In this document: piece by piece, positions 7,929 to 15,940 of the stretch
Numbering within the stretch: the first letter of the stretch is position 1
Layout: each line of letters begins with the position of its first letter
NCBI GenBank assembly: GCA_050732635.1
Contig: JBOHRE010000007.1
Span: 1-62,444 of the forward strand
Source: JBOHRE01 sp050732635
Lineage (GTDB): Bacteria > Gemmatimonadota > Gemmatimonadetes > Longimicrobiales > RSA9
Direction: 5' to 3'
DNA length: 62,444 nucleotides
Notes under the pieces: model-generated
What the model was told of the DNA's origin: nothing
Databases searched by the model: none
Seen by the model: the letters and a program-made list of their open reading frames with translations, nothing else
Program-made: the position numbers and the translations under genes

Positions 7929-8770
7929 GGCTGGGATTCGTCGTCTGAGACGTACTCGTAGACGAGACGCGAAATCGTGGCAATCGTGTCCTTGCGTCCG
8001 GCCGTTTCGGCACTCCACTCGGTGAGAACGACGAGGACGTACGGCTCACGGTCAGGAAGGAATACGATCCCGGCATCGTGAGCGACGGTCGAGATCTCGC
8101 CGGTCTTGTGGGCGACACGCGCGTCGATCGGCAAACCGGCGGGGATGCCGCTGCGGAATTCCTGCGCATGTAGGATGTCGAGCATTTCGCCGCGCAGCTC
8201 CTCCGAGAAGTGCTCCTCATCCTGGAGTATGCGCAGCGCACTCAGCAGGCCGTTCGCGGTGACCCGGTTGTTGATGTCGCGCTCCCATGCGGCCATATCT
8301 TCGACGCCGCGACGCAATTCGATGCCCGCGAGCTCGAACCGATCGAGCGTTTGTTGAATCTGTTCGAGCCCGAGGATGTCGATCAGCAGGTTGGTCGCGA
8401 GATTGCTGCTGGTCACGATCATGTGGCGGGCGAGCTCTCGGACCTGCATGGTGCGACCGACGGCGGCCTGCACCTCCTCGTTCGAGTCGCGCGCGCGCTC
8501 GACCCGGTAGGGCCGGCCATCAGCCACGCTCAGGAACCGGTTGCGCACATGGACGCGCGCATGCAGGTGCATCCGGCCCTGCTCGATCGCGTCGAACGCG
8601 CCGAGCAGGACGGGTACTTTGATCGTGCTCGCGGCGTGAAACCAGCGGTCGCCATGATGGGCCCAATCCTGCTGGCGGCGGTAATCGAAGAAGGCGACTG
8701 CGATCTCAACGGCACCGGCAGCCTCGCCAATTTCGTCGACTCGACCGTGCAAGCTCTGTGCGGCGCTCAA
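7925..8770 (-). CDS. Class A beta-lactamase-like serine hydrolase
   Basis: 281 residues if TTG 8770 is the start; no ATG lies between the long upstream frame and the conserved domain, so the start is approximate. STIK at 48-51 (nucleophile Ser and general base Lys), SSN at 121-123 and HKTG at 221-224 are the three penicillin-binding-fold motifs. A clear ExxLN omega-loop, needed by true class A beta-lactamases for deacylation, is not found near DINNRVTA. This suggests a D,D-peptidase or transpeptidase-like hydrolase rather than a resistance enzyme. No secretion signal is evident from this start. First gene of the leftward operon with the M15-like protein and the ligase. Confidence 0.72.
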   Translation of the reverse strand: MSAAQSLHGRVDEIGEAAGAVEIAVAFFDYRRQQDWAHHGDRWFHAASTIKVPVLLGAFDAIEQGRMHLHARVHVRNRFLSVADGRPYRVERARDSNEEVQAAVGRTMQVRELARHMIVTSSNLATNLLIDILGLEQIQQTLDRFELAGIELRRGVEDMAAWERDINNRVTANGLLSALRILQDEEHFSEELRGEMLDILHAQEFRSGIPAGLPIDARVAHKTGEISTVAHDAGIVFLPDREPYVLVVLTEWSAETAGRKDTIATISRLVYEYVSDDESQP

Positions 8771-8885
8771 GCGGGATTCGCCATAAGGGGTGGGATCGTC
8801 GTGCCGCCAGGCTGTGCAAGGGATGTTCCTGACGGGCGAGCCAGCCGGCCTCGCGCGTGCCGGCGACTTCGACGATAATGCACCG

Positions 8886-9815
8886 GTGAACGGAGCTTCC
8901 GCGCTGCGGCCCCGCGCGCTCGGCCCGGGTGCGCGGGTCGCACTCGTTGCACCGGCCGGACCACTCGATCCATCGCGCATCGAGCGGTCCGCCGATCGCT
9001 GTCGCAGCCTGCGCCTCGAACCGGTGATCTTTCCCTCCGCGGCAGCGCGTCACCGTTACCTCGCCGGAACCGATGCCCAGCGACTGGCTGACCTGCAAGC
9101 CGCGTTCGATGACCCGGCCATCGACGCTGTCTGGGCGCTGCGCGGCGGCTACGGGACGACGCGACTCCTCCAACGCCTGGATCTCGGCCGCCAGCTGCGC
9201 GCGCCGATTCCATTCATCGGCTTCAGCGACAACACGGCACTGCACGTTCGGCATGCAGCACTGAATGTGGTTTCGTTCCACGGCCCGCATCCGGGCGGGG
9301 ACTTCCCGCCGGAAACGGAGCGGGCGTTTCGTCGAGCCCTGTTCTCGGCCGAACCGGCCGGCGTCCTGGCCCCGCGCGCCGTAGACCCGCGACCTCGTAC
9401 GCTGGTCAGCGGCAGTGCCGAGGCACCGCTGGTCGGTGGCAACCTGTCGATGCTGGCCACCCTATGCGGCACTCGCGACTCGCCGAGCGCAAGCGGGCGC
9501 ATCCTGTTCCTGGAGGAGGTCGGTGAGCCGGCCTACCGAGTGGATCGGCTGCTGGTTCAGCTGGAGCGCGCGGGCGTGGTGGACGGTGTCGCGGGGCTGG
9601 CGTTCGGCCGGTTCACGGACCCTCCCGCCGATGACGAACACTCCGTGGGGGACGTGGTCCTGGAGTTCGCGGAGCGGATCGGCGTGCCGGCTGTGGCCGA
9701 TCTGCCATTCGGCCACATCGAGCACAATTGCACGCTGCCGGTCGGCGGGGCTGCGCTGCTCGACGCCGATGCCGCCTCCCTCGCGCTCACCGAGCCGGCG
9801 GTGGCGAGACGCTGA
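8886..9815 (+). CDS. LD-carboxypeptidase (muramoyltetrapeptide carboxypeptidase, S66)
   Basis: 309 residues from GTG 8886, the start that best fits the family (PRALGPGARVALVAPAGP right at the N-terminus); ATG 8823 or GTG 8790 would add an unmatched leader. GGYGTTRLL, then the nucleophile Ser in GFSDNTALH, Glu in LFLEEVGEPAYRVD and His in PFGHIEHN give the Ser-Glu-His triad of LdcA. It removes the terminal D-Ala from cytosolic tetrapeptides during murein recycling. It is transcribed away from the beta-lactamase-like/M15/ligase operon, so the region carries four peptide-bond enzymes with murein-type folds. Confidence 0.85.
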   Translation: MNGASALRPRALGPGARVALVAPAGPLDPSRIERSADRCRSLRLEPVIFPSAAARHRYLAGTDAQRLADLQAAFDDPAIDAVWALRGGYGTTRLLQRLDLGRQLRAPIPFIGFSDNTALHVRHAALNVVSFHGPHPGGDFPPETERAFRRALFSAEPAGVLAPRAVDPRPRTLVSGSAEAPLVGGNLSMLATLCGTRDSPSASGRILFLEEVGEPAYRVDRLLVQLERAGVVDGVAGLAFGRFTDPPADDEHSVGDVVLEFAERIGVPAVADLPFGHIEHNCTLPVGGAALLDADAASLALTEPAVARR

Positions 9816-9827
9816 GCGTTGCAGCTT

Positions 9828-9856
9828 GCCCGGCACCGTGCTCGGCGCCGCCGGGC
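9828..9856 (+). terminator. Stem-loop after the LD-carboxypeptidase gene
   Basis: Perfect 7-base arms GCCCGGC (9828-9834) and GCCGGGC (9850-9856) around a 15-base loop, starting 12 bases after the stop codon. No T-tract follows directly, as is common in high-GC genomes. Confidence 0.45.
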
Positions 9857-9949
9857 GACTGTCATCCGGGCGCCGCTTCCGCGGGTCTTTTGAGCCGGTC
9901 CGCCGATGCCGCGATCGCCACGGCGTCGCTTCAGCCCCTTCCCAGGGCC

Positions 9950-9980
9950 TTGACCCTCACGTTACGTCAGCCACTACTGT
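9950..9980 (+). promoter_or_regulatory. MerR-type promoter with 19-bp spacer and central dyad
   Basis: TTGACC (9950-9955) and TACTGT (9975-9980) are separated by exactly 19 bases, the overlong spacing typical of promoters activated by MerR-family proteins through DNA untwisting. The spacer contains a near-palindrome, CTCACGTTACGTCAG (9956-9970), differing from symmetry only at one position per arm and the centre. It lies 41 bases upstream of the MerR/TipA gene, so autoregulation is the natural reading. Confidence 0.78.
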
Positions 9981-10021
9981 AGCCCGGCGGCACCGCGAAA
10001 CGCGTCAGCGAGGTAGGCACG

Positions 10022-10801
10022 GTGGCAGAGCTGTGGCAGGTGAGCGACGTCGCGCGGGTCGCGCATGTGACGGTGCGGACGCTTCATCATTACGAGGCGA
10101 TCGGATTGCTGCGGCCCGGGGCGCGGAGCCCGGCAGGTTACCGGCTCTACTCGCAGGCCGACCTCGAGCGGCTGCATCAGATCCTGTTGTTGCGGGAGCT
10201 CGGGTTCGGCCTCGAGGCAATCGGGCGGCTCCTGGATGAGCCGGCCATCGACCGCGCAGCTGCGCTGCGGGCACAGCGGGAGTCACTGCTCGCGAAGCTG
10301 AAGCAGACGGAGGCGGTGATCCGCGCCGTCGATCGGATGATCGAAGCGATTGAAACGGGGGGAGAAATGGATCATACGGAGATGTTCGAGGGCTTGGGGC
10401 AGGCCGATCACGCCGAGCATGCGGAGGAAGCGAGGGAGCGCTGGGGGCAGACGGACGCCTACAAGGAGTCCATGCGGCGTGCCCGGCGCTATTCCAAGGA
10501 TGAGTGGGCGACGATCGGGCAGCAGCGCGAGGCGTTGGAGGCAGATCTGGCGGCGTTGCTCGCGGCAGGCGGCGATCCCGAGGCGGCGCCGGCGATGGAA
10601 CTCGCCGAAGGGCTGCGCCTGCACATCGACCAGTGGTTCTATCCCTGTAGCTACCGCATGCACGCCTGCCTGGCCGACATGTACGAGGCGGATGCGCGCT
10701 TCACGGCTCATTACGAGACGCGCGCGGTCGGCCTGGCCGGGTTCGTCGCGGCCGCCATCCGCGCCAACGCGATGCGCGCGTGGGACGAGGGAAAGACGTA
10801 G
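10022..10801 (+). CDS. MerR-family regulator with TipAS drug-binding domain
   Basis: 259 residues from GTG 10022. Residues 4-75 form a MerR DNA-binding domain (WQVSDVARVAHVTVRTLHHY, AGYRLYSQADLERLHQ), followed by a coiled coil at about 85-115 (SLLAKLKQTEAVIRAVDRMI). Residues 120-255 match TipAS, including WGQTDAYKES, WATIGQQREA and the HIDQWFYPCSYRMHACLADMY segment around a cysteine. TipA proteins bind thiopeptides and other amphipathic drugs and activate their own promoter; the 19-bp-spacer promoter immediately upstream supports that here. The LACTB-like hydrolase 96 bases downstream is on the same strand and might be co-regulated. Confidence 0.9.
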   Translation: MAELWQVSDVARVAHVTVRTLHHYEAIGLLRPGARSPAGYRLYSQADLERLHQILLLRELGFGLEAIGRLLDEPAIDRAAALRAQRESLLAKLKQTEAVIRAVDRMIEAIETGGEMDHTEMFEGLGQADHAEHAEEARERWGQTDAYKESMRRARRYSKDEWATIGQQREALEADLAALLAAGGDPEAAPAMELAEGLRLHIDQWFYPCSYRMHACLADMYEADARFTAHYETRAVGLAGFVAAAIRANAMRAWDEGKT

Positions 10802-10813
10802 GCCAGCAATCCC

Positions 10814-10854
10814 CTGACACGCGCTCTAGCTCGAGGCGCGTCTAGCTGACACGC
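10814..10854 (+). repeat. Nested inverted and direct repeats between the MerR and hydrolase genes
   Basis: ACGCGC (10819-10824) and GCGCGT (10836-10841) form a 6-base stem with an 11-base loop, while CTGACACGC occurs at 10814-10822 and again at 10846-10854, and TCTAGCT occurs at 10825-10831 and 10841-10847. It could be a weak terminator for the regulator gene or a regulatory site for the hydrolase. Confidence 0.4.
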
Positions 10855-10897
10855 CGAACGCTGAACCGGTGCGTCACCCACACGACTAGGAGGCATC

Positions 10898-11995
10898 ATG
10901 TCGCATTGCAGCGCTCGCTCTTCCTGGCTCCTCGCCGTGACCATTCAGCTGGCGTTCGTGGCGCCGCCACAGCCACTCGCCGGCCAGGAGCGTTCTCTCG
11001 GCGAGCGGCTACGCGAAGCGGAGCAGGCGCTCGCCACGCATCAGGACACATCCGGCGTCGTAGGGCTGAGCGCCGCCATCGCCGTGGACGGGCGGCTGGT
11101 TTGGAGCGGTGGGTTCGGCTACGCCAACCTCCAGCACCGGGTCGAAGCGGGATCTCAGATGGTCAGCCGCGTCGGTTCCGTGTCGAAACCGATCGCTGGC
11201 GCGGCGGCCATGGCGCTGTGGGATCAGGGAAGGCTCGACCTCGACGTGCCCATTTCCACCTACCTGCCCGATTACCCGGCCGCCAACGCGCGCATCACGA
11301 CGCGTCAGCTCATGAGCCACACCGCCGGCGTGCGTCACTACATGGGCGACGAGTTCATGAGCAATCGTCGCTACAACGATGTCTTTGCGCCCATGGAGAT
11401 ATTCGCCGCCGACACGCTTCTCTTCGAGCCCGGTTCGGAGTACAGCTACTCCACCTATGGCTGGACGGTCGTCAGCGCAGTAACCGACGCCGCCGACCAG
11501 CGCGACTGGATCGCCATTCTCGACGACGAGGTGATCGAACCGCTCGGCCTGACCACGCTGCAGCCCGAATGGCAGGACTCAGTGATCCCGCACCTGGCCT
11601 CCTACTACGTGCGCGACGACGAAACCGGAACGGTGACGAACGCGAAGGAGGTGAACAACTCCAACAAATGGGCGGGCGGCGGCCTGGTATCGACCGCCGC
11701 GGACATCGTGAAGTTCGCCCTCGGCGTCGCTGACGGCTCCATCCTGTCAGATCGCGCACGGGCCGAGATGTGGCGCAGGCAGACACCGGCCGACGAACCG
11801 TCCTACGGCCTGGGTTGGAACGTGAGCGAGATCGACGGCCGCCGTGTCGTGAGCCACAGCGGCGGCTCCATGGGCGCCACGGCGATGCTCGTCCTCCTGC
11901 CGGATGATGGGGTCGCCGTCGCGGTTCTGGGCAACACCGGCGGCGTTGGCCATGCGGCAATCGCCAGGAGAGTCGCGCGGTTGTTTCTCGACTAG
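10898..11995 (+). CDS. Secreted serine hydrolase, class C beta-lactamase/LACTB-like
   Basis: 365 residues with AGGAGG (10888-10893) before the ATG. An N-terminal signal peptide (SWLLAVTIQLAFVAPPQPLAGQ) directs export. Active-site motifs are SVSK (nucleophile Ser plus Lys), YSYSTYGW in place of the YxN motif, as in LACTB, and HSGG near residue 325 as the third motif. SHTAGVRHY and GGGLVSTAADIVKFA are typical of this family. Such enzymes cleave D-amino-acid peptides or esters in the periplasm; resistance is not implied. The gene follows the TipA regulator. Confidence 0.86.
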   Translation: MSHCSARSSWLLAVTIQLAFVAPPQPLAGQERSLGERLREAEQALATHQDTSGVVGLSAAIAVDGRLVWSGGFGYANLQHRVEAGSQMVSRVGSVSKPIAGAAAMALWDQGRLDLDVPISTYLPDYPAANARITTRQLMSHTAGVRHYMGDEFMSNRRYNDVFAPMEIFAADTLLFEPGSEYSYSTYGWTVVSAVTDAADQRDWIAILDDEVIEPLGLTTLQPEWQDSVIPHLASYYVRDDETGTVTNAKEVNNSNKWAGGGLVSTAADIVKFALGVADGSILSDRARAEMWRRQTPADEPSYGLGWNVSEIDGRRVVSHSGGSMGATAMLVLLPDDGVAVAVLGNTGGVGHAAIARRVARLFLD

Positions 11996-12041
11996 CCGGT
12001 TGCTGAGCACACCGGCGCCGAGCTGAGCGCGGTGGCCATGC

Positions 12042-12061
12042 TGAGGGCCGGGCTGCCCTCA
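12042..12061 (+). terminator. Stem-loop between convergent hydrolase and queG genes
   Basis: Perfect arms TGAGGGC and GCCCTCA around a 6-base loop, in the 210-base gap between two convergent genes. The rest of the gap shows no convincing reading frame. Confidence 0.5.
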
Positions 12062-12205
12062 ACCGCTCAGGCCGTCACGAGGCCGCCCGGCTTCCCTCCT
12101 CGCGACGCCTGCGCAGCAGCGCGCACGAATGGCGACACGGCCGCGCCGAAACGAAACCACGACGCACGGCGCCCGCTCTCTGCGCCACGCATGAGCCTGG
12201 GCGCG

Positions 12206-13414
12206 TCAGTCGTCCAGGGCCAACCTCAGCTCCTCTCGGACCCAGGCATCGGATTCTACAGCGAGTTGGTCCGACAACGCCGCGCGGGCCTCTGCAGAAG
12301 CGATTCTGCCGAGCGCCCAGGCGGCATGCCCGCGCACCAACGGTTCGCGGTCCGAGAGCGCCGCTGCCAGGGCCGGTGCGGCCTCGGGCGAGCCCCAGTT
12401 GCCGAGCGCAACCGCGACATTGCGGAGGAAACCGGCGCGCCCCGCGCGCCGCAACGCCGAGCCGCGCGAGAACGCGTCCCACGACGTCTCATCCATGCCC
12501 ATGAGCGCGATCAGCGAGGGCGACGTCGTGCCGGGATGCGACGCGTGCGCACTCGACCCTTGCGTGCCCCGCGGCGCTGCGCCGGCGCGGCGCGCGGCGT
12601 ACGCGGGCTCTGCTGCGATCTGCACGAACTTCGGACCATTGAACGGACACACCTCCTGACAGATGTCGCAGCCGAAGATGCGGTTGCCGATGAGCGGGCG
12701 CAGCTCACGCGGGATGGCGCCGCCGTGCTCGATCGTGAGGTACGAGATGCAGCGCGTCGCGTCGATCACCGGCGCGCCGTCGGCGTCCCGGTCGAGCAGG
12801 GCGCCGGTCGGGCACGCGTCGATGCAGCGCGTGCAGGTGCCGCAGTGATCGGCGCCGAACGGCTCATCGTAGTCCAGCTCCAGCTCGACCAGCAGCACGC
12901 CCAGGAAGAAGTACGAGCCGCGCCTCGGGTGGATGAGCATGGTGTTCCTGCCGAACCAGCCGAGCCCTGCGCGCTGCGCGAGCTCGCGCTCGAGCACCGG
13001 CCCGGTGTCGATGTAGGCGCGCGCCAGCGGCAGCTCGTGACCGATCTCGCCCTCGAGCCACCGCAACAGCTCGAGCAGCTTCTGCCTGATGACCTTGTGG
13101 TAGTCCCGGCCGCGCGCGTAGCGCGCGATGATGCCGCGACCGCCCTCGCCCCCGCCCTCGCCCCCAGCGTAGTAGTTGTGCGCGACGACGATCGCGCTGC
13201 GCAGTCCGGGCCAGGCGGCCGTCGGCCGGAGGCGGCGCTGGACGGCATCAGCGCGGGCCAGGTAGCCCATGTCGCCATGCCGGCCACCAGCGAGCCATCG
13301 CTGATAGAACGCTGCGTGGTCGCTGTCGCGCAGCGGCGTGATGCCGACGAGGTCGAAGCCGATCGCGGTTACGTGGCGGCGCAGCGCGCTGCTCAGGTCG
13401 AGAGAGCTCCGCAT
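12206..13414 (-). CDS. queG: Epoxyqueuosine reductase
   Basis: 402 residues from ATG 13414; the frame continues upstream into the PEBP gene but without family similarity. N-terminal cobalamin-binding domain with NYYAGG and YARGRDYHK; DTGPVLERELAQRAGLGWFG is the QueG core. Two [4Fe-4S] sites follow: CGTCTRCIDACPTGAL and CDICQEVCPFN. The C-terminal ~100 residues are HEAT-like repeats (GNWGSPEAAPALAAALSD, VRGHAAWALGRI). It catalyses the last step of queuosine synthesis in tRNA, using cob(II)alamin. QueE, an early enzyme of the same pathway, is encoded 10 kb away, and a B12 riboswitch lies at the right edge. Confidence 0.92.
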   Translation of the reverse strand: MRSSLDLSSALRRHVTAIGFDLVGITPLRDSDHAAFYQRWLAGGRHGDMGYLARADAVQRRLRPTAAWPGLRSAIVVAHNYYAGGEGGGEGGRGIIARYARGRDYHKVIRQKLLELLRWLEGEIGHELPLARAYIDTGPVLERELAQRAGLGWFGRNTMLIHPRRGSYFFLGVLLVELELDYDEPFGADHCGTCTRCIDACPTGALLDRDADGAPVIDATRCISYLTIEHGGAIPRELRPLIGNRIFGCDICQEVCPFNGPKFVQIAAEPAYAARRAGAAPRGTQGSSAHASHPGTTSPSLIALMGMDETSWDAFSRGSALRRAGRAGFLRNVAVALGNWGSPEAAPALAAALSDREPLVRGHAAWALGRIASAEARAALSDQLAVESDAWVREELRLALDD

Positions 13415-13460
13415 GAGGCGCTCGTACCCGGCAGAGGCGACGCGGATTCGACCCGGGCCC

Positions 13461-13934
13461 TCACCCCTTTTCGTAGGTGCCGACGAGCTCGGCATACGCC
13501 AGAACGTGTCCATCGAGCGCGGGCTCGAGCTCGGACTTCGTGGGAGCGGCGAGGGCGGCCAACGTCGTGTCCAGTGCGTAGAGCTTGAAGAAGTAGCGGT
13601 GCCGGCCGACGGGCGGACAGGGTCCGCCCCAACCCTTGCGGTCCCAGTCGTTCAGGCCCTGGCGGGCTCCTGCCGGCAGGCCGCGCCGGCTCGCGTCCTC
13701 AACGACGCCGTCGGCGTCGGCTGGCAGGTCGACCACGACCCAGTGCACCCAGGTTCGCTTCGGAGCGCGCGGATCGGGCGCGTCGGGGTCATCCACGATC
13801 AGCGCGAAGCTTCTCGTGCCGTCCGGCGCACCACTCCACGCGAGCGGCGGCGAGCTGTCCTCGCCCTCGCAGGTGTGCTTCTGCGGAATCGAGCCGGAGG
13901 GCTCGAACGCGGACGATGAGATACGCAGCGCCAT
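13461..13934 (-). CDS. PEBP/YbhB-type protein
   Basis: 157 residues from ATG 13934 (MALRISSSAFEPSGSIPQKH). Hallmarks of the phosphatidylethanolamine-binding family are CEGEDSSPPLAWSGAPDGTRS, the central DDPDAP, WVHWVVVDLP, and GPCPPVGRHRYFFKLYALD. There is no signal peptide, so it is cytosolic. Bacterial members (YbhB/YbcL) have no settled function. It is preceded by the DUF3175-like gene with only 4 bases between, so the two are cotranscribed; queG follows. Confidence 0.88.
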   Translation of the reverse strand: MALRISSSAFEPSGSIPQKHTCEGEDSSPPLAWSGAPDGTRSFALIVDDPDAPDPRAPKRTWVHWVVVDLPADADGVVEDASRRGLPAGARQGLNDWDRKGWGGPCPPVGRHRYFFKLYALDTTLAALAAPTKSELEPALDGHVLAYAELVGTYEKG

Positions 13935-13938
13935 CGGA

Positions 13939-14268
13939 TCAGGCTCGGCCGAACTGCTTGCGCAGCTCCTGCTTGGCGCTCTCGAGCACACGCCGCTGTC
14001 CTGCGTCGAGATTCGCGCCGCTTCGGTTGATATAGAAGCTGAGCATCGACATCGCGGACTGGAACGGCGAGCTCTTCCTGCGCTTGCTACGCTCTGCGGA
14101 GCGCTTCAGCGATGCCGCGATGCGACGCGGATCCTTCCAGGTAAATACGCGCGGATCGAGGTCGAGCGCATTGCTGCGCGCCGTCACCTTGCCGGACCAT
14201 TTGCGAGCCGCCGGCCGGCGCGTTTGCCGGCCGGCGGTGCCACGCATTTGCGACTTCTTCTCGGCCAC
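13939..14268 (-). CDS. DUF3175-like small basic protein
   Basis: 109 residues. After a basic N-terminal tail (MAEKKSQMRGTAGRQTRRPA) comes KWSGKVTARSNALDLDPRVF, DPRRIAASLKRSAERSKRRK, FQSAMSMLSFYINRSGANL and a helical Lys/Arg-rich end. This pattern recalls DUF3175, whose function is unknown; the charge suggests nucleic-acid binding. It sits 22 bases downstream of the PQQ dehydrogenase gene and 4 bases upstream of the PEBP gene on the same strand. Confidence 0.72.
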   Translation of the reverse strand: MAEKKSQMRGTAGRQTRRPAARKWSGKVTARSNALDLDPRVFTWKDPRRIAASLKRSAERSKRRKSSPFQSAMSMLSFYINRSGANLDAGQRRVLESAKQELRKQFGRA

Positions 14269-14290
14269 GGTACTCGATTGCCAGAGTCGT

Positions 14291-15700
14291 TCAGCGCGAG
14301 CGATTACCGGGCCGGACCAGCTTGAAGACCTTGCCCGTCTGACCGCTCGGACCCGTCATGCGTGTGCCGCCGACGTAGACGTCGCCCTCCTGATCCTGGC
14401 CGAAGCCCAAGACGAAGTGTCCAAAGCGGTGATCGTCGCTACTCAGCACCTTCAGCTCCTGGATCCGCCACAGGCCGCGGCTGCTTGGTGTGGCGGCGAG
14501 AAGCGTGCCGTCCGGCTGGCCGAACTGCCGGCTCCAGTCGCCGAAGATGTAGCGGCCGCGCAGGTGCGGCAGGGTGCTGCCGCGAGCGACGACGCCGCCC
14601 ACAACGCTGAGACCCAAACCGCCAATGGGATTGCGCGCGTTCGGGTACTCGATCACCGGGTCGACGAGCGGGTCGCCCTCGCGGATACCGGACTCCACCA
14701 CGTCCGGGCAGTCGGCCGGTGAGACCGTGTTGTCCTCCGCATCGAAGCAGTGTGCGCCCTCCTTCACGTTCCAGCCGTAGTTGCCGCCATTCTCGACCAG
14801 GTGCACCTCCTCGTAGAGACCCTGCCCTGCATCGCCCACGAGCAGGTCGCCGGTCGCCATGTCGAAGGAGAAGCGATACGGATTGCGGAAGCCGTAGGCG
14901 AAGATCTCGTCGCAACCGTCAGCGCAGCCGGCCTCCGCCGTGAACGGGTTGTCGGCTGGGATCGCGTAGGGCGAGCCGCCGTCGATGTCGAGGCGCAGGA
15001 TGTTGCCGAGCAGGTTCTGCTGGATGTCCTGGCCGTTGCCGCCTTCGTTGTCCTCGTACCAATCGTCCACGTGGCCCAGTCCGACGTCGTTCGCGCCGCC
15101 GCCATCACCGAGAGAGATGTAGAGGAAGCCGTCCTGACCGAACGCCAGCGTCCCGCCATTGTGGTTGAACTGCGGCTGATCGACCTCGAGGAAGATCCGC
15201 TCCGAGCCGGGGTCGGCACGGTTCGGATCGGCGGACACGCTGTACTCCGCAAACGTCGCGGTGTGGTCGTAACCAGCCGGCGCGCCCGCGCGCAGCGGCG
15301 CGCTGTAATACACGAAGAAGCGGCCATTCGCCGCGTACTCCGGGTGGAACGCCAGCCCGAGCAGTCCGCGTTCATCGAAATTCGGCTGCAGAGCGACCAT
15401 GCGGCTGCGCACGTCGAGGAACGGCTCGTCCAGCAGCATGCCAGCCGCAACGACACGGATCAGCCCGACCTGGTCGACGATGAATAGGCGGCCGCTGCCG
15501 TCCGGCGGAGCGACGCTGGTCACCGGCGACGTGAGACCCTCGGCAACGAGCTCGAGCGCGACCGGTAAGGTGCCGGTCATGGGGCTCGACGGCTGGTGTG
15601 CGAACGAGGGCTCGGCAGGTGTAACGCGAGCAGCGTCGTCGACGCAGCCAGAGAGGATGATGCCGACCGCAACGAGTCCGAACGGCACTCGTATACCCAT
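14291..15700 (-). CDS. PQQ-dependent sugar dehydrogenase, lipoprotein
   Basis: 469 residues from ATG 15700, preceded by a perfect AGGAGG. Lipoprotein signal GLVAVGIILSGCVDD. The propeller of soluble glucose/aldose dehydrogenases is clear: GLTSPVTSVAPPDGSGRLFI, DERGLLGLAFHPEYAANG with the catalytic-type His, FNHNGGTLAFGQDGFLYIS(LGDGG), then GNILRLDIDGG, FAYGFRNPYRFSFD and GDVGQ-like VGDAGQGLYEEV. It would oxidise sugars or similar alcohols outside the cytoplasm, passing electrons to a quinone or cytochrome not encoded here. It is divergent from the mqnD-like gene. Confidence 0.87.
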   Translation of the reverse strand: MGIRVPFGLVAVGIILSGCVDDAARVTPAEPSFAHQPSSPMTGTLPVALELVAEGLTSPVTSVAPPDGSGRLFIVDQVGLIRVVAAGMLLDEPFLDVRSRMVALQPNFDERGLLGLAFHPEYAANGRFFVYYSAPLRAGAPAGYDHTATFAEYSVSADPNRADPGSERIFLEVDQPQFNHNGGTLAFGQDGFLYISLGDGGGANDVGLGHVDDWYEDNEGGNGQDIQQNLLGNILRLDIDGGSPYAIPADNPFTAEAGCADGCDEIFAYGFRNPYRFSFDMATGDLLVGDAGQGLYEEVHLVENGGNYGWNVKEGAHCFDAEDNTVSPADCPDVVESGIREGDPLVDPVIEYPNARNPIGGLGLSVVGGVVARGSTLPHLRGRYIFGDWSRQFGQPDGTLLAATPSSRGLWRIQELKVLSSDDHRFGHFVLGFGQDQEGDVYVGGTRMTGPSGQTGKVFKLVRPGNRSR

Positions 15701-15940
15701 GGGACCTCCTGTGTTGGAAGCACGGGCAGCCGGCGGCCGCGGGGTCGCGAGAAGCATACCGACGCGGTACGGTTGCGCGCTGCGCTATCGCGTGTCGGAC
15801 GCGGTCCACCCCGCGCCCGCGCGCATCGCCCCCGTGCATGCTGCACTCGACCCACCGCGTCAAGAGGGCTTGCAGGCGGGCCGGCTGCCGCACATGATCG
15901 TGGCCGCCGTGTGACGCCCGACCTGAACGCCAGAACAGCG

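Noticed and set aside
7925..8770. Class A beta-lactamase conferring resistance
   Set aside because: SxxK, SxN and KTG are present, but the ExxLN omega-loop needed for deacylation is not identifiable and no secretion signal is seen from the likely start.
12032..13588. 518-codon plus-strand frame
   Set aside because: Antisense to queG, whose two iron-sulfur motifs are clear; the alternative has no recognisable feature.
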